From positions 14,045,001-14,109,000 of the forward strand of contig NC_069376.1 of NCBI RefSeq assembly GCF_021730395.1: 64,000 nucleotides of DNA, written 5' to 3'. The DNA comes from Mercenaria mercenaria (taxonomy: Eukaryota > Mollusca > Bivalvia > Venerida > Veneridae). Each line of letters begins with the position of its first letter. The first letter of the stretch is position 1. Positions 1-12,217 of the stretch are shown here, one piece after another. A program made the translations under genes and the position numbers. Under the pieces are notes generated by a model that worked only from the letters and a program-made list of their open reading frames with translations, had not been told where the DNA came from and did no database searches.

Positions 1-249
1 CCTTACTGGCTATTCAAATTCCCCTTGTAGTAGCAACAATATAAAAATAGGTAACTTAAGGGGCCCCGCGTCACACTTTATTTCATAGTTCATGTCATGA
101 TTTCATGCTTTTTTTAGTGACAATTTAAAGGTTAAAAGGGAGGGCGGAGTAGGCTTTATGCTTTTTTTTTTCCCGAAAAAATTGGAGGGAAAATTTTGGC
201 AAAGTGTATTACAAATAAATTTTTTCTCATTTGTTTTTCAAAAAAAAAA

Positions 250-287
<38 letters not shown>

Positions 288-924
288 CTTTTAACATAAG
301 TATAAAGTAAGTAATAAAGCGTGACCATCAAATAACAAAGTTTAACTGCTCTAGATTCGTCATTTCCTCGTACAAAAAAAAAAAGTGTGTAAATAGTGTT
401 GTGTATCTATTTTTATTTTTTTTATTTTTTTTTCAAAACATACGAAATAATGCCACTCTTGACGAGTCATATTAACTTCCAAAAGTTTGCAAAAAGTGGG
501 GACGGAAAAAAATTGAATTTTCTTTTTCTGTTTAACGCTTTTTTTTCATTTTGGTGCAAGGTAAGTAAATTTTGAATATAATTGTTTGGTGAAGTTATTT
601 TATATAATTGTGAATTTCTTAATTAAAAAACATGTAAATTACTAACGTCGAGCTTCTTTTTACAAACTTTTTGGCCAAAAAAAAAAAAAAAATCAATGTT
701 ACCACATTTTGGTTAACACAAATGTATTAATTTAAAGACGAGGAAATTTTTACCATAAAATTTCAGCAAATTTCTGGAAAAGAAAATACCGGTTTTGTTT
801 CCGGTTATTTTTTTTGAGTCCGAAGGACCTTTAAAACCGTTTAAGTGTTAAAAAATGGAAAAATGCGTGAAATGTACCGGGGGAAAATGATAACACTTGG
901 GGTATATAGTATAATAGTTAAAAA

Positions 925-1095
925 CACGGTTGCCACCGTGATTACGGAAAAATCGGTGGGCCCCAGGTGCCCCCTCGGTGAAAAAATGACAAGGGGGCAC
1001 CCGGGGGTTTCCCCCCATCAAAGCTGGGAAAGTCGTTTAAAATGACCTTTCACGACGGAGCGAAAGAAATCCCAAAAAAAAAAAAATTAAAAAAA
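925..1095 (+). repeat. tRNA-derived SINE, 3' part, distorted copy
   Basis: The order of blocks CGGTGG, CCAGGTGC, GGGGGCACC, AAAGCTGG, AAAGTCG and an A-rich end matches the 3' body of the SINE at 13035-13312 and 47990-48215. Many positions are replaced by the adjacent base. Boundaries are approximate. Confidence 0.55.
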
Positions 1096-2987
1096 AAAAA
1101 AACCCGGTTTTATAGTTATAAATTATTTTGTTTTTTTTATGCCCTTTAATCAAACAGTTTTTTAAAAAAAAAACATCTTTTTTTTTTTGGGCCCCAACAA
1201 CAATTTTGACGTAAAAGCTTTTAATTTAACGGAGTCATCTGGCGTAAGGGTTTTTAAAAAGGACAGCATATAAGAATTAAAAATAATAAGTTTAAAGAAA
1301 GCAATTTTCTTCCCAGAGATCGTTTAAAGAGCAGTCGTACAGTTTCATTTTGAAGAAACTTGCAAAATTCCCTAAAATTTTGAAATCGTGGGTGCAACTG
1401 CTGTTTTAAAACCCAAACGAAGAAACTCGAAATTTAGTTCCGATTAAATATTACCTGTCCTGATTTTTCACTAAAAAAAACCCCGCAGGAATTCGCGATA
1501 AAAAAATTTAACGTGAAGACCAAAGACGACCATTGGCCCATATGACTCCAATAACACCTTCAACGTTGCTCGGCCCCATGTTGAAAGCGCACTGACAATG
1601 TTTTTTAGCTGCCTTTGGGTTTCACGCGCCCGTGTTTTAACGGGTGGATTTTGGTTTTCGGCCCGGGCCGTTATGATTTTCATAGGTTAAAAAAAACCTG
1701 CCGAAAACCAACCCTTTTGTTACTTTAAAAGACTATATGTATTTAGGGTAATTGTAACATTTCAGAATTCCCGTGGAAAAAGGGTACCCCGCCCTGATGG
1801 GGCGGAACCCAAATTTAAACCCTCGAGATTTTGCAGATGTAAAAACGGGATAAAACACCTGCGTTTTTTCCAACTTTTTTTTCATTATTTACGCCGTTAC
1901 AGAAAAGAGAGAAAAGCCTCAACCCGAATCAATGGACGTACTTTTTTTAGAAACCGGGAAAGGACTCACTACAGTTGAACATGCTTCTCGGAAAGGAAAT
2001 TTTCTTGTTCTTGTCGAAAATTTTAAACCCCTTTTAAAGCAGTTTTTTTTTGGTTTTATTGTCTGTAAAAAAGGGCAAATTTTCTGAAAGGGGGCCACAA
2101 CATGGACACGACGAAAAGGAAAAACTTTTCATTAGACGTCCCAAAAACTTGATGCATATTTGTGAGCATAAAAAAATTGCTTTTTAAAATTAAACTGAGA
2201 CACAAATTTTCAAAGAAATTTGTTTAAAAGCTCAGTGTTTTATCAAAATGACATCAAATTATTTTTTTCCGCTTTATATTTTAAAATTTTTAAAAGAATG
2301 GAGTAAATTTAATGAAAAGACTGGTCATACGAATAAACATGGGGCCCGGGTTTTCATATAATGTTATAGTCACATAGTCATGTAATAATAAAACATAATT
2401 CTATACAGATAACAAATTTACAGGGTCAATAGCCATACAGAACAAAACTCGACCCAAAACTTCGAGCCGCACACTGATAACGACTGACAATATCATAATT
2501 TCTTCCGAGCATTTTAACCATGAGAAAGGTAAGAAGAAAGATTCCTTAATACAAAAGAAATTAGTATATTAAACTAAAATTTTTTTCTAAAAATAAATGC
2601 TTTTGCGTGTGTACATTTTTGTTATAATTGAAGGGGAACTGTTAATTTCAAAATAAATTTCCCTAAGACACGTGAGAAAAAAAATTTACTTAAAAAGTCC
2701 ACAGAAGTATTGGTTAACCCATAAAACAAAATACAGACCCAAACTAAAAAGAGGGAAATAAAAATAAAACGGCTGATTTGTTTAAATCAAATTTACTTAC
2801 TTGTTATTTGTTACTTTTTTTTTGGGACACCTTCGATGTACCACATGTAGGAAAAGTGCACCTATCCTGCAATCGTCTCCATAAACACAAACAGCAGTTG
2901 AAATGTGAATAAAGTATTTTCCTTGAATACGTGAAGTTTTTACAGGTTTTTAAAACAACCCAAAACTACAAGACTACGTTTTATTTA

Positions 2988-3200
2988 AAAAGCCGCGCCC
3001 TGAGAAAAACCCAACATAAAGGCTTTTTTTTGCAACCGCAAAACCGCGCAGTCGGTCAGGGCCTTTTTCGCAATGTTTTTCTAATTGGGATAGGCTTTTT
3101 AAACGAAAAACAGGATCATGAACAACGCGAAAAGCGCGGGCTGGTTTAAACCCTGCCGACGCAAAAACCACATTTGGTTTCTCAAGGCGCGGTCATTCGT
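2988..3200. repeat. GAGCCG/CGGCTC inverted-repeat MITE, distorted copy
   Basis: Blocks GCCGCGCC, GAGAAAAACCCAACATA, CCGCGCAGTC, GGTCAGG, ATAGGCTTT and GGTTTCTCAAGGCGCGG occur in the same order as in the clean MITEs at 55084 and 58496. It is scrambled by homopolymer-type changes and shortened. Confidence 0.55.
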
Positions 3201-3640
3201 TAAACTAATTAAAGGGGAAACCTTTTTTTCCCTTTAAAAGAACAAAATAAACACATTTTGGCACAAAAGCAAAGGGTTTTTAAATTGAAAATTTTAACCA
3301 ATTATATAAATTTTTTTTACCTTTTAAAGTTGAAGGGAAAAACGCGTAAAACAAGCAGTTTTCATTTGTCCCCGTTGTTGGGAAAACTTGCGGTAGCGGA
3401 CGAAGCAGGGGAGCTTCATTGAGTAAATAATTCAGGGTATTGATATACCCCAAATTTTTAAAGGAAAATTCTGCAAGCCCGGAAAAAATTTTTTTTTTTT
3501 ACAATTTTTAATTTTCTTAAACCAAATTTTTTCGAAAATTTGAGAATATAGAAAAACACAAAAGAAAAAAATAGGCGTTTGTCCGGGTTTTACCAATTGA
3601 AAAAAAAAACCTGACCCCACACAGGTCTAGGGGGAAAATC

Positions 3641-4312
3641 ACAGTTTTAATTAATTTCACGAAAAATTTTTTTTACTATATAGGCCTAGATTTTAATCAA
3701 ATTTCTCACAGTCGAAAATAAATACTAGTATATGGCTTATAATATGGTGAAATGAAAAGTAAAGGCTCGTGTGCTTATTGTTTGGAAATTTGCCCCTGAT
3801 TGGGGAGATCCGCGTTTTTTCAAGCTGATTATTATATTGTATTTTCGTAGTATTGCCAGTAGTGGATGTTTTAATATCATTTTTTAACTTAAGAGACATA
3901 GTAAATTTGCCATTGTAATTGATCTACTCACCACTTCTTATTAATACAATAAATGATTAATTTCCGTACTCCGAATCACGGTTTTCCGGATAAATGACGT
4001 AACGTGCAGAACCACCGTAAAACTTTAAAACGCGGACATTAAAGACTGATAAAATTATTGTAAAATTATGCATGTAGCTGCAGACTGTTAGGAGAACTTC
4101 ATTCGTGTACACTTGATCTAATAAAAGTGATGGCCATTTGAGTACATTTGTATTTGCAGTTCTTAAGTTTTTTGTATGTTAGGCTTTAAACGTAAGTACA
4201 AACGAAGATACATGTTGAATTAAACCTTTGATTCTTCAGTTAATATTTTTAGACATTACCCAAGTACATTAAATTTTTTTTTTAGACATATCTGAATGTG
4301 CATGCATACGTG
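3641..4312. other. Gene-free AT-rich spacer
   Basis: Ordinary AT-rich sequence between the noisy segment and the palindrome-rich element. I see no exon, no recognisable repeat and no RNA gene. Confidence 0.5.
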
Positions 4313-6182
4313 TATGGCAAGCCGATTGTCCAATAATTACGTGAACCCTGGTTCACGTTCGAAAAACTAGGATTAACGATCGATAAACTAGGTTTTTCGA
4401 ACGTAAAACTAGGTTTTTCAAATACTAACCTATATTTTCGAGCGAAAACATAAGATACCGGGCGTAAACCATAGTTTACGCTCGTGAACCCAGGTTTACG
4501 TTCGATAAACTAGGTTTCTCGATTGAACTATGAATTTCGGTCGTTATCCTTTGTTTACGACCGTAAACTTGGGTTTACGAACGTGAACCTACGTTTACGA
4601 GCGTGAACTATGGTTTACGACGTTATCCTATGTTTTCGCTCGAAAAAATAGGTTAGTATTTGAAAAACCTGGTTTTACGTTTGAAAAACCTGGTTTATCG
4701 AACGTAAACCTAAATTCACGCTCGTAAACCCAAGTTCACGTTCGTAAACATAGGTTCACGCTCGAAAACATAGGTTCAGGTCCGTAAACTATGGTTCACG
4801 GTCGTAAACATAGGTTCACGTCCGTAAACATAGGTTCATGGCCGTAAACCCATGTTCACGCCCGAAATTCATTGTTGATTCTATAATCCTTATAAATTGA
4901 CCGTAAACCATGGTTTACGTTTGATAAACTAGGTTTCTCGACTGAACTATGAGTTTCGGTCGTTATCCTATGTTTACGATCGTTATCCTATGTTTACGTT
5001 CGTAAACTCCGGTTCACGCTCGTAAACCATAGTTTACGAACGTGAACCTATGTTTACGACCGTGAGCTGGGGTTTACAATCGTGAACCTACATTTACGAG
5101 CGTGAACTATGGTTCACGGCGTTATCCTATGTTTTCGCTCGAAAATATAGGCTAGTATTCGAAAAACCTAGTTTATCGGTCGTTAATCCTAGTTTTTCGA
5201 CCGTGAATTAGGGTTCACGTAATTATTGGACAATTGGCTTGCCATATAATTACAAATCGATAAACACGGTTTTACGAAGGTAAACTGTAGTTCACGGCCG
5301 TAAACCTAGGTTTACGCTCGTAAATTTAGGTTCACGACCGTAAACATAGGTTTACGGCCGAAATTGATAGTTGATTTTATAATCCTAGTATATCAATCGT
5401 AAACCATGGTTTACGTTCGATAAACTAGGTTTCTCGATTGAACTATGAATTTCGGTCGTTATCCTATGTTTACGACCGTAAACTTGGGTTTACGAACGTG
5501 AACCTACGTTTACGAGCGTGAACTATGGTTTACGATATTATCCTATGTTTTCGCTCGAAAAAATAGGTTAATATTTGAAAAACCTGGTTTTACGTTTGAA
5601 AAACCTGGTTTATCGGACGTAAGCCTAAGTTCACGCTCGTAAACCCAAGTTCACGTTCGTAAACATAGGTTTACGCTCGAAAATATAGGTTCAGGTCTGT
5701 AAACTATTGTTCACGGTCGTAAACATAGGTTCACGTCCGTAAACATAGGTTCATGGCCGTAAACCCATGTTCGCGCCCGAAATTCATTGTTGATCCTATA
5801 ATCCTAATATATCGACCGTAAACCATGGTTTACGTTTGATAAACTAGGTTTCTCGATTGAACCATGAGTTTCGGTCGTTATCCTATGTTTACGATCGTTA
5901 TCCTATGTTTACGCTCGTAAACCCCGGTTCACGCTCGTAAACCATAGTTTACGAACGTGAACCTATGTTTACGAACGTGAGCTGGGGTTTACAATCGTGA
6001 ACCTACATTTACGAGCGTGAACTATGGTTCGCGGCGTTATCCTATGTTTTCGCTCGAAAATATAAGTTAGTATTCGAAAAACCTAGTTTTACGTTCGAAA
6101 AACCTAGTTTATCGATCGTTAATCCTAGTTTTTCGACCGTGAACTAGGGTTCATGTAATTATTGAACAATTGGCTTGCCATA
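4313..6182. mobile_element. DNA element with terminal inverted repeats, filled with short palindromes
   Basis: The left end TATGGCAAGCCGATTGTCCA and the right end (inverted, ...CAATTGGCTTGCCATA) form terminal inverted repeats of about 45 bp. Both sides are flanked by TACGTG (4307-4312 and 6183-6188), consistent with a 6-bp target-site duplication. The interior is dozens of degenerate units of about 20 bp, many perfect or near-perfect palindromes such as CGTAAACCTAGGTTTACG. The interior is itself a tandem duplication of about 915-930 bp (compare 4503 with 5418), and a third copy of the terminal sequence sits at about 5215-5251. No coding capacity: non-autonomous. I do not recognise the family. 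Confidence 0.75.
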
Positions 6183-7527
6183 TACGTGTACTCGAGAGGA
6201 TACTGAAATAAAATACCGGTAATGTAATATTGAAAAAGAACAGCAACACAGATCATATAAGAATACCCGCGGCTACGTTTATAATTCTTTTACTAGTAAT
6301 TGTAAGAAAATAGAAAATTTGAAATAATTATAAGCGTGTTAGGATTTTTGTATCAATAACGACATCTAATAGAAAAGGTAGGAAACTGTCAAAAGTGTTA
6401 ATCAAGCCACTGGAATCTGGAATTTAGCTGCATTTTATATGATACACATAGAAATATCTACTAAAATATTACAATTCTGTCAGTTTCTGTATCATGTATC
6501 AGAGAAAATAACGGCGGCATGACTGTTTAAAATGACTGCGTTGCGTGGTATTTATACTGTTGGAGATAATGCTTTTGGTTAATCAAAACAGTTTTTAATT
6601 CAGATGTCGCTCTCGTCGCGAAAATTAGCGACAATATTCGTTCATGAAAATTACCAACCCGCATGCAATGACAGCCTATAGTTGATGAAATGACTTTATT
6701 CATTTGAAAATAGAAACGGTAGTTGTCTGAAGAACAACATGGCTTCTGCCCTGTCAACATGCGCGTCCACCCTTACAGTGCTATGGTTATAATGATCTGG
6801 GGAGGCTTCATTTTTTCTTGTTTTATTTTCTTCTTCTGTTTTTTTTTCTGAGTTTGGATTTCTCTCTTTGAACTGTCATCCATGTTTCCCCCTTCTCCAA
6901 ATAAAACGAAAAAAAAAATGTACAGAAAAAAACAACAATAACAAAAACAAAAACAACAACAATCAAACAACATCACTTTGTCACAGTAAATCTTTCCACT
7001 ACAGAGTCTATTGTAGTGGGACTATTTTGCCGCGATATTTGGCTCTGGCTATGTAAGCAGAGCTTCTTCCTTCAGGAAAATCTACCCTTACGTTTTGATT
7101 AAGAAATAATTTATAGCAAAAGAGTGTATTAACTCTAATTATACACGATTAGAGGTTATACGTGAGGCGTAATAATATTGTGAAGGCGCAGCCCGAGTGG
7201 AATAATTTGTACTACGTATTATCACCTGAGGGTATAAATAGTGTTAAACTACGGTTTTGCTGTACATTATTCTGATTCTTAAATGCCCGTAATCCTTAAT
7301 CTAAAACTGTAGAAAAAATACAGTAGCGCTCTTTCTTGGTCGCAAGAAAAAATCGACGTCACCGCACGTTAGCGTTACGTCATTCTGTCGTAATAGTGCT
7401 TTAAAAGAGAAAAGCATATTATAATTTCTGTTTAATAACAAAGTTGATCTGTTCAGCAGATGTGTAATAACGTAACCAAAAAGCAATGAGAAAGCATGTA
7501 TGATGTAATGAAAGTATCTCGTTCCAG
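6183..7527. other. Gene-free stretch upstream of the gene A tail exon
   Basis: AT-rich sequence with simple A/C-rich runs near 6900-6970. The stretch near 7150-7290 resembles intron sequence of genes C (25.8 kb) and D (49.8 kb), so it is probably the retained intron before the gene A tail. I could not find convincing transmembrane or WSC exons on the + strand here. Confidence 0.4.
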
Positions 7528-8170
7528 GAAATGGCGGCTAATTGGCGACAATGGAGAATGTTACCACAACAAAGTTTTAAATGATAACTTTCACCTATAC
7601 AAAGTTTCAGCCGATAAAACCTGCGAATGCAACAGTTTAGAAGAAAACGAAGATGTCAAGAGTTCCGCTGTAAATGTGTGGACATCAAACCCCAATATAT
7701 ACACAGAAATAACTTTCGGGAGTGCGGAGTCAATTGAAACATCAATGAACGGATATAACAGTGTTTCTAAATATAGCAGTGTTTCTAAATATAGCACTGT
7801 TTCCATTGATCCAGATATCGATCGCAATGTTTCAGGCGAAGCTGAATCTAATGGCAACTATGACACGTTACAAACTAATTCAAAAGCAAATTCTGTAAGA
7901 ACTAAAACGGCATATGGTTTTAAGTCAGCGTATGATCACGTGATAGCTGATAACGACGCTAAATGCATTTGTGCTTCAGATAATTATTCCCATCTTAGTG
8001 CACAAGTGAACAACGTGCAGCAAACACATTTTAATATTGCGGATAATCATAGCAACAGAGGAGACAACCAATCGGAGAGAAATAGTGCCAGTAGCAGTGA
8101 CCAGGATGAACACTCTCTTCACGAATATGTCATACTTGAGCCAGATGGACACTATATTGTATATAAATAA
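7528..8170 (+). CDS. Gene A: cytoplasmic-tail exon of WSC-receptor-family protein
   Basis: Terminal exon of 643 bp (1 + 213 codons + TAA). The acceptor is CGTTCCAG then G, giving phase 2 exactly as in genes B to E, so it reads [R]KWRLIGDNG onward. Tyrosine motifs in order: IYTEI, YNSV, SKYSSV, SKYSTV, YDTL, YDHV, YSHL, then the C-terminal HEYVILEPDGHYIVYK. The SKYSSV block comes from an 18-bp tandem repeat at 7760-7795. Closest paralogues are the tails of C and D. It lies on the + strand, opposite to genes B to E, and its signal, WSC, stalk and membrane exons are not visible upstream, where the sequence is poor or replaced by a mobile element. It may be a gene with unreadable 5' exons or an orphan inverted tail. 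An AATAAA overlaps the stop. Confidence 0.75.
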
Positions 8171-10793
8171 ATCTATCTTATATACTTTAAATCCAATGAT
8201 TATATTAAGAGAGAAAATTATTAAAACTTTATCACTTTATTGTGAAGTCAGAGAGAAATGTAGCGTGTGTAAATGTGAAGCCAGTAGACTGTTGTATGTT
8301 TCAAAAATGCTAACAAATTAAAACCCATCTGAAACAAATCAGTGTTAGTTATATATTAGGTTTGAGTTATTTTAAGAATCAAATATAATGTATTCGTATT
8401 ATTGCCGAAAAGTGAAACAGCAAAGCATGATAAACGGCTGTTTTTCATCATATTTATACAGTTACACTTGAAGTGCTTAATTTTCTGACTTACTAAATTA
8501 ATGTTCTTATTATATTATTTAGGCCCTGTAAAATAACTGAGTCGATTTTCTGCTAATACCAGTGCTTGGGGGATGAGGGTTACTCCATAACAACGTGTCT
8601 GGACTTGACATGTGCTGATCAATATACAGACTATCCTTGTATCAAGCCTGTCCCTTATGAGATATTCAGTTTGTATAAACCAGCTTAACGTACAGGACCC
8701 GTAATTACACTTTTAGCATTCTAGGTCTCTAAATGTACCTACTATGAGAAGAGGGCATTCCGAACCCCAGCCAGGAAATCCGATTTTGCAAACGGAAAAT
8801 ACGTTATCACACGAGAATGGCTGACTACCATTATGGTAATGAACCCGTAAATTTCGCGCTGTTTACCTTTCTCGTCTGTTGTTTCGGAATTCTTCGGCAG
8901 CCAATGCAGTGCACACATGTGGTGAGTAATGGTTTCGGGGACAGTCGGAAACTGCCGAAATCAAATACGAAGAAATACGTAACTGAACGGAAACTATCGA
9001 CTGTCATTCCGGGACCACTACAGTACCTTAAATGTGTAAATATCTTCCCCGTATTGTCTTGCCTTCGACCTTCGTGATTAGATTACTACACAGCTGATAT
9101 TAAATCGTATTTCATTTGACAGCAAAACACGAAAAACTAAAAACTGTTTCCCAGGCAACTACAACAGTATCAGGATCCTAAAGACAAGAGTATCTCATTC
9201 ACACCGAATCTGCTTTTATGTTACTTGGTTGAGTTCTATGTTTCCAAAGGATCTTTTGACATGCTCTATTGACTATCATTACAGTGGTCTTTAAGTGCCA
9301 TGTGGCCGCTGTATAAAATCTTCCCGTACTTGGATTCGCTGTTGTTATATTTTCTGATCCCTTGGGGTCATTACAAATAAAAATCTTTACTGGAAAAAGT
9401 CTGCTTAAGCCGGTACAAGTGGCGTGATACGTGTTAAATTTTTTATTACCTCCCAGGAGCAGACTTAGTCAAACCGAGTCCGCCATTTTGTTGCTTGGTT
9501 GAGTTCGATCATTTGACAGATATAGATTCGTCGAATGAGCCAACTGATTACATTGAATGGAATCACTACTAACTGCCCGTCACCGAACGACTACCTGTAT
9601 ATAATTCAGACTATCACATCAGTAAGAAAAAAATTAAAGTCTTTGCAACATCCGCTGCAATTATTAACTAGTGTCTGCTGTTCTCTTCAAGTTTCGAAAG
9701 TAAGTCTTGATTACATTATGAAAATAAATCTGCTATTCTACCCACATTTTTATTTAAAGAGACGCACGGGGACAGTGTTCGTTTGGAAATGAGCCAGAGT
9801 TCACTATTATCCTTTGAAAGATAATGACGTTTCATGGTAAACTTCTGGTATGACGTGTATAAATTTAGGTATTTAGCAGACAGAAAATCATTCTGATCCA
9901 TCAGAAGTTACCATGGTAAACCTCTCGTATGCGAGAATGACAGAAAATTTAAGATCTTTTTTGGAGGTAAAATGCGTGAGGTGAACGTTTCTATATGTAC
10001 TACCAACCATCTCCAACATTATGCACGCTGAAGTGCGGCACACGCTTGGGAGACATGTATGGAGGGTATAGCGTCATTTGGTCGCGGAAGGCGCAGTAAA
10101 CAACGTTGAAATTAAGTTAATTACTGTTTATGATGCATGCAATGTCGTCATCGACGCGCATAGATAATAGACAGGACATTGAAGGTATTCCTGGATGGCA
10201 ACAGAAGACACGTTGTAGAAGGTAGTCAGTCGTTTTTGCTGCCTGCGTTGTTTAAGAGGAGGTCATTGAGAATCGTTCAGCATAGATGTAACGCTGTCTC
10301 TGTAAGAATGGTTTCCAGTAACAAAACGGGCACCCCTGTGTTGCACTTTTTCCAGTGTCAGAATAGCTTGTTTGTACTAAGGGCCCCCTTACCGAGGAAG
10401 AGATTAAATGCTTTCTGTTTCACTTCCTGGTAAACACATACATTTTTGTGTTGTTTTCTTGATCAGTCGATGACCGAATACTGTACATGAGTAATAACTG
10501 TAGTTACTATAATAATCATTTTATCATGAAGTTCAACAAGTAACATTCTAACGTTAAAATAGAAAAAAATGGACCCACATGTCGATCAGCTAGCACAAGG
10601 CTTGACTTAGCCTGTCAACAGACGGTTATAGCAATACATGCTACCGTCCATGCTCTCTAACACCAGTCTGCGTAGAAGTCAGTTTTTAAAATAACAAGTA
10701 AACTGAATATGTATATATTATAATAAACTGGACAACGTCAAACAGAGCTTTGATCAAAGTACTCTTAAATATAGCACTTGCTCCATCACATTT
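8171..10793. other. Intergenic region between gene A and gene B
   Basis: No supported gene. About 8960-9042 resembles one arm of the TTAA-flanked MITE at 50523. Two diverged direct repeats of about 42 bp containing CTTGGTTGAGTTC lie near 9199 and 9469. The rest is unremarkable AT-rich DNA. Confidence 0.45.
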
Positions 10794-10999
10794 GAGCCGT
10801 GATATGGGAAAACCAACATAGTGGGTTTGCGACCAGCAGGGATCCAGACCAGCCTGCGCAGTCTGGTCAGCATCCATGCTGTTCGCTGACGGTTTCTCTA
10901 ATTGCAGTAGGCTTTAAAAGCGAACAGCTGATGCGCACGCTGGTCTGGATCCATGCTGGTCGCAAACCCATTATGTTGGTTTTCACTTGGCGCGGCTCA
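10794..10999. mobile_element. GAGCCG/CGGCTC inverted-repeat MITE
   Basis: Starts GAGCCGTGATATGGGAAAAC and ends in CGCGGCTCA. The arms carry the complementary blocks GACCAGCAGGGATCCAGACC and GGTCTGGATCCATGCTGGTC. Non-coding; same family as copies at 19683, 55084, 58496 and 63350. Confidence 0.8.
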
Positions 11000-11487
11000 T
11001 TTCAGTTATTCAAAAGTTGATTGTTTTACTAATTCAATTTTTACCATTGCAAAATGCGTGGGATTTAAAGGTTCGGGAAAAATGACAAGATGGTGTTTTA
11101 CTGATGTTTTAAGAACAAAAACTTCATATTTGAATGGTTACTAGTTAAGAACAGGTCAATAATGAAGGGTAGATTTAAACGTTTATAGTACCACGAGTCT
11201 ATAACGGTGAAATACATCCTAGACTTGGATTAGATGTGCCTCCACGGTGTAATATATTGTGTCGGCTATTAGTTTGCTTGGATTCTACATTTTCCTTCTA
11301 AAGGATCTTTCGATCATTTATATTTTATCTCTATATCATCTACATACTACTAATCTACGTTTTCATTTCCGTTTTCGTTCCAGTGAGTTTAATAGGAAGT
11401 TTTGCCATTGGCTAAGGAGGTCCAAAGAGAGCAAGGCATTTTTCAGAATCCTTGTTAAAGAAGCAATTTATCATCTCATTCAGAGTT

Positions 11488-12217
11488 TCATGTTTTTGGC
11501 TCGAGAATGAAATAATTATGTCCAGCTTCCTCATACATTCCATTGCTTTCACTGTCCAGCGATTCACATACAAGATTTACTTTCTCTCTCGCAATGTTAC
11601 ATTGGCCTGCTGTAACCGTTCCTGTTTTTATAGAATTCAAATGTTCATATTCGTCCGCAGTGTTTCCCTTCTGGTATCCAACACCCGCTTCTGCATGGGT
11701 TGCGTGGTCGTATACAGTATCTGGATCCCCTTCAGATCTACTAATTTTGTCTACCGCATGCTTCTGAGGGCTAGCTTGTAGAGTGTTATACGTATTGTCT
11801 CTTTCTGATACATTTTCGGTTGATTGTTCTCGTGACTTCTTACCAATTTCGCTGTCATCTCCGATATGCGAATACGTGTTGTCCGTGCAAATTGCAATAG
11901 GATTAGTTGTTGTTATTACTTTCATATGGGAATACTCTGACGATGTTGTCAGACCGATACCTGGATGTGTCCTCAAGCAACTGTAGGTGTTTACGGATTG
12001 TGGACTTCCGGCTGAATATACTGTGTTGTATTCAGTAACACTGTCAGCAGCTGAGGTTGAATTTTCTACCCGAAGTTTAGTACTCAGCTGGTTATCATTA
12101 GGGTTTTCAATGAGACTGTCGTTTTCCGCGTTCTTGTCAACCTCAGAATTATGACCGGGTGGATGAGGATTGTCTGTATGATATCTGACACTGCATTCAC
12201 GTTTAACTCGCCGTCGC
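11488..12217 (-). CDS. Gene B exon 5: cytoplasmic tail
   Basis: Acceptor TTTTTAAG then G; begins RRRRVKRECS and ends ...YEEAGHNYFILEPKT then TGA. Several tyrosines sit in YxxL/I/V contexts, but pairs are not spaced as a canonical ITAM. Shares NTYSHIG, LQASPQKH, DEYE and EEAGH with the gene E tail. Confidence 0.8.

Larger units (their letters stand above)
1..3640. other. Homopolymer-inflated, probably low-quality sequence
   Basis: Almost every line carries runs of 4 to 10 identical bases of all four kinds (AAAA, TTTT, GGGG, CCCC), and there is a T-run near 250-287. This stops at about 3640; from there on the texture is ordinary. Two repeats found as clean copies elsewhere (a SINE near 925-1095 and a MITE near 2988-3200) are recognisable here but distorted, with neighbouring bases merged into runs. 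I read this as poorly polished long-read consensus rather than biology. No gene can be called safely. Missing upstream exons of gene A could lie here unrecognised. Confidence 0.7.

Noticed and set aside
1-3640. Short ORFs in the homopolymer-rich segment
   Set aside because: All lie in apparently distorted sequence; two of them overlap recognisable SINE or MITE remains.
6960-7056. Possible transmembrane exon for gene A
   Set aside because: A short hydrophobic stretch after an AG has charged residues in the middle and no similarity to the other four membrane exons.
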